From an uncultured Muribaculaceae bacterium (GTDB lineage: Bacteria > Bacteroidota > Bacteroidia > Bacteroidales > Muribaculaceae), in NCBI GenBank assembly GCA_905233915.1, contig CAJOFM010000003.1:1-64000 (forward strand): a stretch of DNA of 64,000 nucleotides, given 5' to 3'. The notes beneath the pieces are model-generated. The model worked only from the letters and a program-made list of their open reading frames with translations, was not told where the DNA came from and did no database searches. Of the stretch, positions 1 through 11,967 are shown piece by piece. Made by a program: the position numbers and the translations under genes. Each line of letters opens with the position of its first letter. The stretch's first letter is position 1.

Positions 1-56
1 GTTAAGCCTCACCACGCCGATGGTACTGCGAAAGTGGGAGAGTAGGTAACCGCCCC
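1..56 (+). rRNA. rrf: 5S ribosomal RNA, 3' end only (truncated by window start)
   Basis: CACCACGCCGATGGTACTGCGAAAGTGGGAGAGTAGGTAACCGCC matches the 3' half of bacterial 5S rRNA (GCCGAUGGUA...GUGGGAGAGUAGG) and is followed by a terminator. Confidence 0.88.
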
Positions 57-60
57 TTAA

Positions 61-99
61 GAGAGGTGATGTCAGCAATGATGTCGCCTCTCGTTTTTT
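61..99 (+). terminator. Rho-independent terminator of the rRNA operon
   Basis: GAGAGG...CCTCTC stem followed by GTTTTTTA. Confidence 0.8.
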
Positions 100-165
100 A
101 TTGTGTCCGTGTGTGCGTGTGGCCGGAGCGTGCGGCTCCGCCTGTTTCCCGTTCCTGTCACAGAG

Positions 166-226
166 CCCTAAGCGTCACCACGCCGGCGGTCGGCGACATG
201 GGAAGGCGCAGGTAACCGCCCCTTAA
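166..226 (+). pseudogene. Degenerate duplicate of the 5S rRNA 3' end
   Basis: Shares TCACCACGCCG and GGTAACCGCCCCTTAAGAG with 1-66 in the same order and spacing; the middle is diverged. Confidence 0.65.
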
Positions 227-267
227 GAGGGAGTCACTGGTCAAACAGCGGCTCCCTCGTTTTTTTG
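227..267 (+). terminator. Second rho-independent terminator
   Basis: GAGGGAG...CTCCCTC stem followed by GTTTTTTT. Confidence 0.75.
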
Positions 268-280
268 TATAGCTATATTA

Positions 281-318
281 TAAAGAAAACGGGCAGTGCC
301 ATGACAGCGCTGCCCGTT
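281..318 (-). terminator. Terminator of the hut operon
   Basis: AACGGGCAG...CTGCCCGTT stem; the minus strand continues into TTTCTTTA, just past the hutI stop. Confidence 0.6.
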
Positions 319-335
319 ATAATAATGTATATTCC

Positions 336-1577
336 TTACTTCACTTCATAGCCTTGGAGGAATGTCCTCGCAATAATAGGAGTCGTGTAGGAGTAGGGGA
401 TAAAGTCGATTGATGGAATCGGGTCGGTGATGAAGAAGTTGGCAACTTTGCCCTTGGCGATGCTGCCATAATCCTTGCTCAGGTCCATAGCCGCTGCCGT
501 GTTGATGGTGGCTGCGTTGATGGCCTCAGCAGGCAGCAAGCGCATCTTGATGCAAGCTAACGAAACAACAAACTTCATGTCACCGCTGGGCGTTGAACCA
601 GGATTGTAGTCACTTGCAGTAGCTACAGGCAGGCCAGCCTCAATCATCTTGCGTGCAGGTGCGAACGGCATGTTCAGGAAGAACGAAGTGCCGGGAAGAC
701 CTGTGGGAATGGTATTGGTGCCCTTGAGCATCTCGATATCCTCGTCAATCATGCTCTCGAGGTGGTCAACCGATACGGCATTGTGCTTCACGCCCACCTC
801 GACGCCACCTGATGGTGCCAACTCTTGAACGTGTATCTTGGGCCTCATGCCCCACTTGGCGCCCTCCTCGAGGATGCGCGATGTCTCGTCGGGGGTAAAG
901 AAACCCTCGTCGCAGAAGACATCGATAAAGTCAGCCAACTGCTGCTTGCCAACCTCGGGAATCATCTCGCGGATGAGCATATCGACATACTCTCCCTGGC
1001 GTCCTGCATATTCACGTCCCACAGCATGTGCACCAAGGAAAGTGGAAACCACCTTGATGGGCGATGTCTCGCTGATGCGGCGGATAACGCGCAGCATCTT
1101 CAACTCGTCTTCGGTGTTGAGTCCGTAGCCACTCTTGATCTCAACGGCACCGGTGCCCTTAGCGATAATCTCTTTCACACGGCGCATAGCCTGGGTGTAA
1201 AGCTCGTCCTCGCTCAAGAGATGCAACCTGTCGGCCGAATTGAGGATGCCGCCACCACGGCGTGCAATCTCGGCGTAAGAGAGTCCGCGGATTTTATCCA
1301 CAAACTCGCCTTCACGACTACCGGCGTACACGATGTGGGTGTGGCTGTCGCACCATGAGGGCAGCACCGTGCCGCCCTGGGCGTCGATGACTTCCCAATC
1401 GTCTTGAGGCGCGGGCATCGCAGCCATCTCGCCCCAATCCTCAAAGCGGTCACCATCAATCAGCAACCAAGCGTCATTGACACAGTTGAGAGTTGCCATC
1501 TCGCTTCCACGCAGGCATGGCTTCTTGTCGAAGTCCAGGCCTGCCAGGCAAGCGATATTCTTAATCAATCTTTTCAT
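336..1577 (-). CDS. hutI: Imidazolonepropionase
   Basis: 413 aa; amidohydrolase motifs (DSHTHIVYAGSREGEF, EIKSGYGL, ATASDYNPGSTPS); in hut cluster. Confidence 0.95.
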   Translation of the reverse strand: MKRLIKNIACLAGLDFDKKPCLRGSEMATLNCVNDAWLLIDGDRFEDWGEMAAMPAPQDDWEVIDAQGGTVLPSWCDSHTHIVYAGSREGEFVDKIRGLSYAEIARRGGGILNSADRLHLLSEDELYTQAMRRVKEIIAKGTGAVEIKSGYGLNTEDELKMLRVIRRISETSPIKVVSTFLGAHAVGREYAGRQGEYVDMLIREMIPEVGKQQLADFIDVFCDEGFFTPDETSRILEEGAKWGMRPKIHVQELAPSGGVEVGVKHNAVSVDHLESMIDEDIEMLKGTNTIPTGLPGTSFFLNMPFAPARKMIEAGLPVATASDYNPGSTPSGDMKFVVSLACIKMRLLPAEAINAATINTAAAMDLSKDYGSIAKGKVANFFITDPIPSIDFIPYSYTTPIIARTFLQGYEVK

Positions 1578-3048
1578 TCTGCAGGAATTCTACCGACTTG
1601 GCGATGTGGGGATACATGGGCTGATCCTCGTTGATGAAGGGCACACACTTGCGGTAGTCGGCCAAAACATGCTCAAGTATAGCTGATGATTTGAGCGGAC
1701 GACGGAACTCCAGTGCCTGTGCGGCATTGAAGAGCTCGATAGCCAACACGCGCTCGGTATTCTCCACCACCTTGCACAATTTCACGCCAGCGTTGGCGCC
1801 CATGCTCACGTGGTCTTCCTGGCCCTGTGAGGTGGGGATGGTGTCGGCCGATGACGGCATGCACAACGTCTTGCTCTGGCTGGCAATGGCAGCAGCAGTG
1901 TACTGAGGAATCATGAAACCACTGTTCACACCGGGATGAGCCACGAGGAAGCTGGGCAGGTCACGGGTGCCTGACACGAGCTTATAGGTGCGGCGCTCCG
2001 AGATATTGCTCAACTCGGCCATAGCGATACACAGGAAGTCCATGGGCATGGCGATGGGCTCACCATGGAAGTTGCCTGCCGAGATAATGAGATCCTCCTC
2101 GGGACAAACGGTGGGATTGTCTGTAGCAGAATTAATCTCGGTGTCGATAACGGAACCCACATAGCGGATAGTATCCTTGACTGAACCGTGAACCTGCGGG
2201 ATGCAGCGGAATGAGTAAGGATCCTGAACGTTGACCTTGGGTTGCTTGATGAGTTCACTACCGTCAAGCAATTCACGCATGCGGGCGGCAGTCTCAATCT
2301 GACCTTGGTGAGGACGTACGGCATGCACGGCATGGGTAAACGGCTCGATGCGGCCGTCGTAAGCCTCGAGCGAGATAGCGGCGATAACGTCGGCCCACTT
2401 GCTCAGGCGCTCAGCCTTGATGAGGGCCCACACAGCGTGAGCGCTCATGTTCTGCGTACCGTTAAGCAATGCCAGACCTTCTTTGGAACCCAATTTAACG
2501 GGCTCCCAGCCCATCTTCTTGCACAACTCGGCGCCGCTCATGCGTTCGCCCTTGTACTCAACTTCTCCCAGGCCCACGATGGGCAGGCACAGGTGAGCCA
2601 GCGGCACGAGGTCGCCTGACGCACCTACCGAACCCTGCTTGTAAACCACAGGATAGACGTCATTGTTGAACAGGTCAATGAGGCGCTCTACGGTATCGAG
2701 TTTCACACCCGAGTAACCATAGGAGAGCGACTGCACCTTCAGCAGAATCATGATTTTGACGATGTCGTTGGGCACTCGTTCGCCCACACCGCAGGCGTGA
2801 GACATCATCAGGTTAATCTGCAGCTGCGAGAGCTGGTCGTTGCTGATCGAAATCTTGCACAACGAGCCAAAACCTGTGGTCACGCCATAGATGGGCTTGT
2901 CGCTCTCGGCGATTTTCTTGTCAAGGTATTCACGGCAGTGGGTGATGCGCTTGATGGCATCGGCACTGAGTTTCAACGTGTGATGGCCTTCGATGATCTC
3001 AGCGATTTTTTGAACCGTGAGATGCTCGGCACTGATTTGATGTGTCAT
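1561..3048 (-). CDS. hutH: Histidine ammonia-lyase
   Basis: 495 aa; MIO motif GSVGASGDLVPLAHL; YGVTTGFG; overlaps hutI by 17 bp. Confidence 0.97.
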   Translation of the reverse strand: MTHQISAEHLTVQKIAEIIEGHHTLKLSADAIKRITHCREYLDKKIAESDKPIYGVTTGFGSLCKISISNDQLSQLQINLMMSHACGVGERVPNDIVKIMILLKVQSLSYGYSGVKLDTVERLIDLFNNDVYPVVYKQGSVGASGDLVPLAHLCLPIVGLGEVEYKGERMSGAELCKKMGWEPVKLGSKEGLALLNGTQNMSAHAVWALIKAERLSKWADVIAAISLEAYDGRIEPFTHAVHAVRPHQGQIETAARMRELLDGSELIKQPKVNVQDPYSFRCIPQVHGSVKDTIRYVGSVIDTEINSATDNPTVCPEEDLIISAGNFHGEPIAMPMDFLCIAMAELSNISERRTYKLVSGTRDLPSFLVAHPGVNSGFMIPQYTAAAIASQSKTLCMPSSADTIPTSQGQEDHVSMGANAGVKLCKVVENTERVLAIELFNAAQALEFRRPLKSSAILEHVLADYRKCVPFINEDQPMYPHIAKSVEFLQNEKID

Positions 3049-3074
3049 ATAATGAGATAAACTTTTGTTATATT

Positions 3075-5102
<2,028 letters not shown>

Positions 5103-5124
5103 GTTTTGTTTTATTTTGTTTGTT

Positions 5125-6834
5125 TTACTTGATTTTCTCTTCTACCATAGCGGTGATTTCTGCTTCCTCGGCATTGGCTTTGGCAACGAGTTCGTTGGCC
5201 TCGGCGATGAGTTTCTCGGCTACTGAGCGGTCGGTGAGGCTCGAAGCGTTGATTTTCACGTTCATGCCGGCACCGATTACGGCGGCACGGGCAGCGAGAG
5301 CACCCACGCCAGCATCGGTCACACTGTTGGGATTACCGGTCTCGACCATGGCACGGCAGATCTCGAAGGTCTTGAACGAAGCCTTCATCGTGCGCAGGGG
5401 CACCTGGGTGGCATACAGGGTGGCATCTTGGATGGCGGCAGTGCGGGCAGCCTTGTCCTCCTCGGTCTTCTTGGGCATGCCGAAGGCGGCCATGATGCGG
5501 TTGAAGGCATCGGTGTCCTCGTCAACGAGGTGGAGCAGCTCGACCTTGAGTGCCTGACCCTTGTCGGCCCACACACTGAACTCGTTCCAACGCTCGTCCC
5601 AACCGGGCTTGTGGCTTGACAGGTTGGCTACCATGGTGCCCAGCGAAGCGGCCAGTGCTCCCATGTAAGCGCTGATGGAACCGCCGCCGGGAGCGGGCGA
5701 TTCGCGCGAGGTCTCGTCAGCAAAACCAGTCACGGTGAGGTCCACGAGACGCTTGCCGGTATTGTTGTCGGCTTCGAGCATGAACTCGATGACCTTCTCG
5801 TTGGGATCAAACGGTTTCAGGTCGTCCAAACCCATCGAGTGGATAGCGATGTTGATGATGTCTTCCTCGGGGATACCGGTCGAACGCTGTTGTTTCTCGA
5901 GGAAATACTTACCAGCCTCGATGAGGCAGCGCTTGGGCATGAGGCCCACAATCTCAGTACCGGTGACACGGATGCCACGGTTCTGTGCGCAGCGGCAAAC
6001 CTCGTCAAAGGCAACATGCAGCGGCGTCACGTTGATGTTGGTGATGTTCATCGACACTTGAGCGATCTTGTACTCGTCGATGTACCAACCGATGGCCTTG
6101 GTGCCCTTGAGGGTACCGGGCTTCATCACGTTGTTGCCGTTCTCGTCCTTAACAATCTTGCCGGTGATGGGGTTGCCCTCACGCACGGGGCGGCCCTTCT
6201 CGCGTACGTCAAAGGCGATGGCGTTGGCCCTGCGGGTCGAGGTGGTGTTGAGGTTGTAGTTCACTGCGATGAGGAAGTCGCGGGCACCGACGGCGGTGCA
6301 ACCCGTGCGGGCCACGCCCTCGTCGAAAGGACGGTCGCCGAAGTCAGGACCCTTCTCGGGATTACCCATCTTTTCGGGCAGCGCCTCGTATTCGCCGGCG
6401 CGGCACACGGCCAGGTTCTGACGGCCAGGCTTCATTGCTGCAGCCTCATAGCAGTAGCAGGGAATATTGTGTTCGCGGGCGATACGCTCGGCCAGTTTAT
6501 GCGCCAGCTCAGCACATTCCTCCAGCGTGATGCCTGCCACAGGAATCAGCGGGCATACGTCGGTGGCACCCATACGGGGGTGTGCGCCATGGTGGTTGCG
6601 CATGTCGATGAGTTGACCAGCCTTGCCGACAGCTTGGAAAGCTGCCTCGAGCACTGCGTCGGGCTCGCCCACGAAGGTAACCACCGTGCGGTTGGTTGCC
6701 TCACCCGGGTCCACGTCGAGCAGCTTCACGCCCTTGACACGTTCAATCTCATCGGTGATTTGTTTGATAATGGCCATATTGCGTCCCTCACTGAAGTTAG
6801 GCACGCATTCCACGATTCTCTTCTCCATACTCAT
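5125..6834 (-). CDS. ftcD: Glutamate formimidoyltransferase / formimidoyltetrahydrofolate cyclodeaminase (fused)
   Basis: 569 aa; N-term VECVPNFSEGRN; C-term cyclodeaminase ESPAPGGGSISAYMGALAASLG. Confidence 0.93.
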   Translation of the reverse strand: MSMEKRIVECVPNFSEGRNMAIIKQITDEIERVKGVKLLDVDPGEATNRTVVTFVGEPDAVLEAAFQAVGKAGQLIDMRNHHGAHPRMGATDVCPLIPVAGITLEECAELAHKLAERIAREHNIPCYCYEAAAMKPGRQNLAVCRAGEYEALPEKMGNPEKGPDFGDRPFDEGVARTGCTAVGARDFLIAVNYNLNTTSTRRANAIAFDVREKGRPVREGNPITGKIVKDENGNNVMKPGTLKGTKAIGWYIDEYKIAQVSMNITNINVTPLHVAFDEVCRCAQNRGIRVTGTEIVGLMPKRCLIEAGKYFLEKQQRSTGIPEEDIINIAIHSMGLDDLKPFDPNEKVIEFMLEADNNTGKRLVDLTVTGFADETSRESPAPGGGSISAYMGALAASLGTMVANLSSHKPGWDERWNEFSVWADKGQALKVELLHLVDEDTDAFNRIMAAFGMPKKTEEDKAARTAAIQDATLYATQVPLRTMKASFKTFEICRAMVETGNPNSVTDAGVGALAARAAVIGAGMNVKINASSLTDRSVAEKLIAEANELVAKANAEEAEITAMVEEKIK

Positions 6835-6890
6835 TTGATAATTAGTAGTTTAAGTTGTTGTTTTATGTTGAATGGTTAAATTTCACTACA

Positions 6891-7052
6891 AAATTAGTGC
6901 AAGTCGAGCGGAGTGCCAAATAAAAAGACATTTTTATTTGAGCAATCCCAAGACGCCGACTGATTTATCAAAAATTAGTGCAAGTCGAGCGGAGTGCCAA
7001 ATAAAAAGGCATTTTTATTTGAGCAATCCCGAGGCGCCGCCTGATTTATCAA
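6891..7052. repeat. Two tandem copies of an 81-bp repeat, each with an internal AAATAAAAA/TTTTTATTT inverted repeat
   Basis: Units 6891-6971 and 6972-7052; 4 mismatches in 81 by eye. Confidence 0.92.
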
Positions 7053-7071
7053 AAAATAGTATAATCCGCAG

Positions 7072-7626
7072 TTACAGTTTCTTGATGACGCGGCACGGAT
7101 TGCCCACTGCAATACTGTTTGACGGAATGTCGCGGGTAACCACCGAACCGGCGCCAATCGTCACGTTGTCACCAATGTTCACTCCCGCCAGAATCGTCAC
7201 CGAGCCCCCAATCCACACGTTGTCGCCGATGGTCACAGGCAGGGCCCACTCGCGGCGCGTGTTGCGCTCCACTGGATCGGTGCTGTGACAAGCAGTGTAA
7301 ACACCCACGTTAGGACCAACGAAGCAGTCGTCACCTATGGTCACGAGCGCCTCGTCAAGCACCGTGAAATTGAAGTTGGCAAAGAACCTCTTGCCCACAC
7401 TGATGTGTTTGCCATAGTCGCAGTAGAACGGCTGATTAATCAGGATATTGTCATCGCCCACGTGTCCCAGCAATTCTTTCAGCATCGCCGTGCGCTCGGC
7501 CCGCATCGAAGGCAGCAACTGGTTGTAACGGAAGATGATATCCTTGCACTCATTCAGCTCCTTCAACAGTTGGGCATCAACAGCAGAGTAGGGGAGCCCA
7601 GCCAGCATTTTCTCTTTCTCGGTCAT
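7072..7626 (-). CDS. Sugar O-acetyltransferase (maltose acetyltransferase-like, hexapeptide repeat)
   Basis: MTEKEKMLAGLPYSAVDAQLLKEL...; left-handed beta-helix hexapeptides IGDNVWIGGSVTILAGVNIGDN. Start placed at the internal ATG (7626). Confidence 0.9.
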   Translation of the reverse strand: MTEKEKMLAGLPYSAVDAQLLKELNECKDIIFRYNQLLPSMRAERTAMLKELLGHVGDDNILINQPFYCDYGKHISVGKRFFANFNFTVLDEALVTIGDDCFVGPNVGVYTACHSTDPVERNTRREWALPVTIGDNVWIGGSVTILAGVNIGDNVTIGAGSVVTRDIPSNSIAVGNPCRVIKKL

Positions 7627-7861
7627 GATTATTCTTATTCTTGATTTCCAGGGCAAAATTACTCAATTTTCCATCATCACTCACACCGCTGGATATAAAA
7701 AGTAAATCAGCACTACTCTCACGAGCCATGCTGACAATCATGTTTAACCCTAAAAAACCTCCAAAAATTATGAGTTCGACATGGGATATACAAATACCGT
7801 GCCAAAATCATTGGTTTTTTGATTTGGATTTCTAAAAAATCATTAATAAGCCTTAGGGTGT

Positions 7862-8416
7862 TCAGTGGTCTTTGTTCATGAGGAGGTTGAAGGCGTTGGT
7901 GAGTTCGTCGGCGAGGCGGGTGGCGAAGACTTCGTCGAGTTCTGCGGTGCCCTTGACGGACTTGTGGACGCCGTTCTTGCCGTGGTAGTACCGTGTCTCG
8001 TCGGTGCCTCCATCCAGGGCGTCATTTTGCTGGTAAAAGAATACCAGTTCGGATTCTGGCCCGTCGAAAAGGAACTCTTGATAGAATTTGCGGGCAGCCA
8101 CGTTGTAGCTGCGGGTAATGAAATAGATATTGTACACGGGCGTTCCCAGCACGGGATCTTCGCCAGGTGTGAAATAGTAATGGATGACCTCCTCGGTGGG
8201 TCCGCAACCGGGGACGACGTAATGGCTGACGATCTCCATGTCGCTGCGGGGCACGTTTTGCTCTTGGGCATGACTGTTGAGCGCTATCTGCTCTTTGGCA
8301 GCGCTATAGGCGGCGCGGATGCTGGCCATCTCGGCTTTAGTCACAACCTGAGCATGTGCCTGCACGGCCGTCAGTGCCATGAGCAGGACGATGAAAGTGA
8401 TGTGGAATCTGGTCAT
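7862..8416 (-). CDS. Hypothetical secreted protein
   Basis: 184 aa with signal peptide (MTRFHITFIVLLMALTAVQAHAQ); 14 bp downstream of the AAA+ gene. Confidence 0.75.
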   Translation of the reverse strand: MTRFHITFIVLLMALTAVQAHAQVVTKAEMASIRAAYSAAKEQIALNSHAQEQNVPRSDMEIVSHYVVPGCGPTEEVIHYYFTPGEDPVLGTPVYNIYFITRSYNVAARKFYQEFLFDGPESELVFFYQQNDALDGGTDETRYYHGKNGVHKSVKGTAELDEVFATRLADELTNAFNLLMNKDH

Positions 8417-8430
8417 GGCAGTTCTTTCTA

Positions 8431-9639
8431 TTATCTTGCTTTGAATGCGTTCTCGATGTCTTCTTTGGTCAGCAGGGAGAGCTCCTCGTCACTGATGCTG
8501 CGTTTGGCTGCCAGACGGTTGGCTTGCTGCTCGACGGCCCGCTCAAAGATGTTGCGCACATAGCGGGCGTTACCGAAGTTCTTGGTCTTGGTGGCTATAG
8601 CGTGGCTGAAGTTGTTCTTGAGCAGTTCGGCTGCATCATCGGTGATGGTGTACTGGTTCTTGTTCAGGTACAGTTTGAAGATATCAAACAATTCCTGGTC
8701 AGTGTAGTCGGGGAAATCGATGTATCGCGTGAAGCGCGACTGCAGGCCAGGGTTAGAATCGATGAAGCGTTTCATCTCGTTGGGATAACCGGCAATAATG
8801 ACCACCAACTTGTCGCGGTCATCCTCCATGCGCTTGAGCAGTGTGGAGATGGCCTCTTGACCGTAGTCACTGCTTGCGTTCTCAGGCACAAGAGCATAGG
8901 CCTCATCAATGAACAGCACGCCGTTGAGCGCCGAGTCAATCACGGCATTGGTTTTGGTGGCGGTCTGTCCTACGTAATTTGCCACGAGCCCCGAGCGGTC
9001 GGTCTCCACGGTGTGGCCGCTCTTGAGGATACCCAGGTCTTTGTAGATGCGTGCCACGATGCGTGCCACAGTGGTCTTTCCTGTGCCAGGGCTACCCGTG
9101 AACACAAGGTGATAAGACATCTTGGGCACTTTCAAGCCCTGCGCTTTGCGCTGCTGCTGTATTTTGGCAAAGTTGGCAAGGGTATGCACTTCTTCCTTGA
9201 CTGATTCCAGGCCGATGAGTTCGTCCAGTTCCTGATAGGGGTCGCCTTCCATCACCTCGGTAATGACTACGCTGTCCTTCGGCTCATTAGGCTCCTGGGC
9301 AATCTCGGTAATGGGTTTTGGCGTCTGCTCTGCATGGCTGTTTGTCAGTACTGCCCACGCCATCAAGACACCGAAGGCAATCAGCCCAGCACCCCCATAA
9401 CGAATCACGTTTTTGGTAAGTCTCACTGGCTGTCCAGGATGCAAGGACTTGTAAACCAATGTGTAGCCCCAATAGATGAAAGGCGACAGGAGGAAGATAA
9501 GTACCATCAGCCCAACGAAACCTTCGCCCGCTTCTCCATCGGACCTCATGTTGAACACGGCGATGATGCCAAAGATGATGATCATCAATGTGGATCCCAG
9601 TATTGCGATGCCGCAACCGCCTGATAGCTCTTTTTTCAT
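8431..9639 (-). CDS. Membrane-anchored AAA+ ATPase (CbbX/SpoVK-like)
   Basis: Two N-terminal hydrophobic helices, Walker A GSPGTGKT, Walker B GVLFIDEAYAL, VGQTATKT. Confidence 0.88.
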   Translation of the reverse strand: MKKELSGGCGIAILGSTLMIIIFGIIAVFNMRSDGEAGEGFVGLMVLIFLLSPFIYWGYTLVYKSLHPGQPVRLTKNVIRYGGAGLIAFGVLMAWAVLTNSHAEQTPKPITEIAQEPNEPKDSVVITEVMEGDPYQELDELIGLESVKEEVHTLANFAKIQQQRKAQGLKVPKMSYHLVFTGSPGTGKTTVARIVARIYKDLGILKSGHTVETDRSGLVANYVGQTATKTNAVIDSALNGVLFIDEAYALVPENASSDYGQEAISTLLKRMEDDRDKLVVIIAGYPNEMKRFIDSNPGLQSRFTRYIDFPDYTDQELFDIFKLYLNKNQYTITDDAAELLKNNFSHAIATKTKNFGNARYVRNIFERAVEQQANRLAAKRSISDEELSLLTKEDIENAFKAR

Positions 9640-9731
9640 AACAGTTCAGTGTTTGTCTTTGATGAATACTATATGCTGAATCCCCCTGACAACCAGTAGC
9701 TGGCCATATCAGCCTCCAGCGGGCGAATGGC

Positions 9732-10802
9732 TTAATTCTCCAGATACCAGCGGTAGAGGGCGGGAACACCGTCCTCGAGTTCCATCGTGTGGTGCCAGCC
9801 CAGGGAGTGCAGCTTGCTCACGTCGGTGAGTTTGCGCAGGGTGCCGTCGGGCTTGGTCGCATCCCATTCGATGGCGCCGTGGTAGCCCACGGTGGCCTTG
9901 ACCAGTTCAGCAAGCTGACGGATGGTCACTTCCTTGCCGCTGCCGATGTTGATGTGGCAGTTGCGCACCTCGTCATCGGTGCCGCGCACGTCCTCGAAGT
10001 CGATGTGCTCCAGGCAATAGACGCTGGCATCGGCCATGTCCTCGCTCCACAGGAATTCGCGGATGGGGGCTCCAGTGCCCCACAAACACAGGCGCTCCTT
10101 CAAGATGCCGTATTTTTCTAATAGGGTTACAATCTGCTCGTCACTTGCCGTGCCGTCGAGGCCCTCCACAGGACGGCGTTCCAAGTCTTTGCGGATGCCC
10201 TCGAAGTCGTTCTCGTTCAGCAATTTGGCCAGATGCATCTTCCTGATCATGGCGGGCATGACGTGGCTGGTCTCGAGGTTGAAGTTGTCGCGTGGGCCGT
10301 ACAGGTTGGTAGGCATCACGGCGATGAAGTTGGTGCCGTATTGCAGATTAAAGCTCTCGCACATTTTCATGCCAGCGATTTTAGCGATGGCATAGGGCTC
10401 GTTGGTGTATTCCAGTGGAGACGTCAGCAGGGCCGTTTCTCCGATGGGTTGGGGCGCCTCACGCGGATAAATGCATGTGCTGCCCAGGAAGAGCAGTTTC
10501 TTCACGCCATGCCGCCAACTCTCACCGATGACATTCTGCTGGATAGCCAGGTTTTGGAAAATAAAGTCGGCGCGGTACTTCAGGTTGGCCATGATGCCAC
10601 CCACATGGGCTGCTGCCAGCACCACATACTCGGGTTGTTCCTCGTCAAAGAAGCGCTTCACCGCTACTGCATCCATCAAGTCGAGTTCCTGATGGGTGCG
10701 GCCAATGAGGTTGGTGTAGCCCTTGCGTTTCAGGCTGTTCCAGATGGCACTGCCCACGAGTCCGCGATGGCCTGCCACATATATTTTAGCGTCCTGTTTC
10801 AT
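9732..10802 (-). CDS. fcl: GDP-L-fucose synthase
   Basis: 356 aa [39 protein letters not shown]. Confidence 0.94.
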   Translation of the reverse strand: MKQDAKIYVAGHRGLVGSAIWNSLKRKGYTNLIGRTHQELDLMDAVAVKRFFDEEQPEYVVLAAAHVGGIMANLKYRADFIFQNLAIQQNVIGESWRHGVKKLLFLGSTCIYPREAPQPIGETALLTSPLEYTNEPYAIAKIAGMKMCESFNLQYGTNFIAVMPTNLYGPRDNFNLETSHVMPAMIRKMHLAKLLNENDFEGIRKDLERRPVEGLDGTASDEQIVTLLEKYGILKERLCLWGTGAPIREFLWSEDMADASVYCLEHIDFEDVRGTDDEVRNCHINIGSGKEVTIRQLAELVKATVGYHGAIEWDATKPDGTLRKLTDVSKLHSLGWHHTMELEDGVPALYRWYLEN

Positions 10803-11881
10803 TTCAGATGGTAAATCTTTTTGATGTGCTGTAAATCATATTCCATCATGATGCGCACCAGTTCCTCGAATGAGGTCTTGCGGGGATTCCAGCCCAGCAC
10901 GTTCTTGGCCTTGGTGGGGTCGCCCAACAACTGGTCCACCTCGGCTGGACGGAAATACTTGGGATCGACCTCGACCAGAACCTTGCCGGTCGCCTTGTCG
11001 ATGCCTTTCTCGTCAACGCCTTCGCCCTGCCATTCAAGTTCGATTCCGGCATGATGGAAGGCTAGGGTGCAGAACTCCCTCACCGTGTGGTATTCGCCCG
11101 TGGCGATGACGAAGTCGTCCGGCTCGGGCTGTTGCAGAATGAGCCACATGCACTCCACATAGTCGCGGGCATAACCCCAGTCGCGCAGGGCATTCAGGTT
11201 ACCCAGGTACAGTTTATCCTGCAAGCCATGAACGATGCGCGCGGCAGCAACGGTAATTTTGCGTGTCACAAAGGTCTCGCCACGGCGCTCGCTCTCGTGG
11301 TTGAACAGGATGCCGTTGGCGCAGAACATGCCGTAACTCTCGCGGTAATTCTTCATGATCCAGAACGAGTACAGCTTGGCGCAACCATAGGGGCTGCGGG
11401 GGTAGAATGGCGTGGTCTCGCTTTGCGGCACTTCCTGTACCTTGCCATAGAGCTCGCTGGTGCTAGCCTGGTAAATCCTGGTGCACTTTTCAAGCCCTGC
11501 GATGCGCACAGCCTCGATGAGGCGCAGTGTGCCCACGGCATCGGTCTCGGCAGTATATTCCGGCACGTCAAATGATACCTTCACGTGGCTCTGTGCAGCC
11601 AAATTGTATATCTCGTCGGGCTTGATTTTCTCGATGATGCGGATGAGCGAACTGCTGTCGGTCATGTCGCCGTAATGCAGGTTGATGAGGCGGCGCTGCT
11701 TCATGTCGCGCACCCACTCGTCGAGGTACAAGTGTTCGATGCGGCCCGTGTTGAAACTGCTGCTACGGCGCAGGATGCCATGCACTTCATAGCCTTTCTC
11801 CAGCAGGAATTCCGCCAGATAGGACCCGTCCTGGCCCGTGATGCCCGTGATGAGGGCGACTTTCTGCTTGTTCTCGTTCAT
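10799..11881 (-). CDS. gmd: GDP-mannose 4,6-dehydratase
   Basis: 360 aa; [28 protein letters not shown]; 4-bp overlap with fcl. Confidence 0.96.
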   Translation of the reverse strand: MNENKQKVALITGITGQDGSYLAEFLLEKGYEVHGILRRSSSFNTGRIEHLYLDEWVRDMKQRRLINLHYGDMTDSSSLIRIIEKIKPDEIYNLAAQSHVKVSFDVPEYTAETDAVGTLRLIEAVRIAGLEKCTRIYQASTSELYGKVQEVPQSETTPFYPRSPYGCAKLYSFWIMKNYRESYGMFCANGILFNHESERRGETFVTRKITVAAARIVHGLQDKLYLGNLNALRDWGYARDYVECMWLILQQPEPDDFVIATGEYHTVREFCTLAFHHAGIELEWQGEGVDEKGIDKATGKVLVEVDPKYFRPAEVDQLLGDPTKAKNVLGWNPRKTSFEELVRIMMEYDLQHIKKIYHLK

Positions 11882-11932
11882 AGTTCTATTAAGTTTTTAG
11901 TCCCTGGTTTCTAGTCCTTAGTTGGTTTCCTC

Positions 11933-11964
11933 CTCCTAAAGCCTGACACCTAAAGCCTAATGCC
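11933..11964. repeat. Short-period (heptad) CCTAAAG-type intergenic repeat
   Basis: CTCCTAAAGCCTGACACCTAAAGCCTAATGCC. Confidence 0.6.
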
Positions 11965-11967
11965 TTA

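Noticed and set aside
5839-6879. 346-aa plus-strand ORF
   Set aside because: Antisense to ftcD; shadow frame.
6872-7288. ORF with 27-aa duplicated segment KISASRAECQIKRHFYLSNP
   Set aside because: Created by the 81-bp non-coding tandem repeat staying in frame; the rest is antisense to the acetyltransferase.
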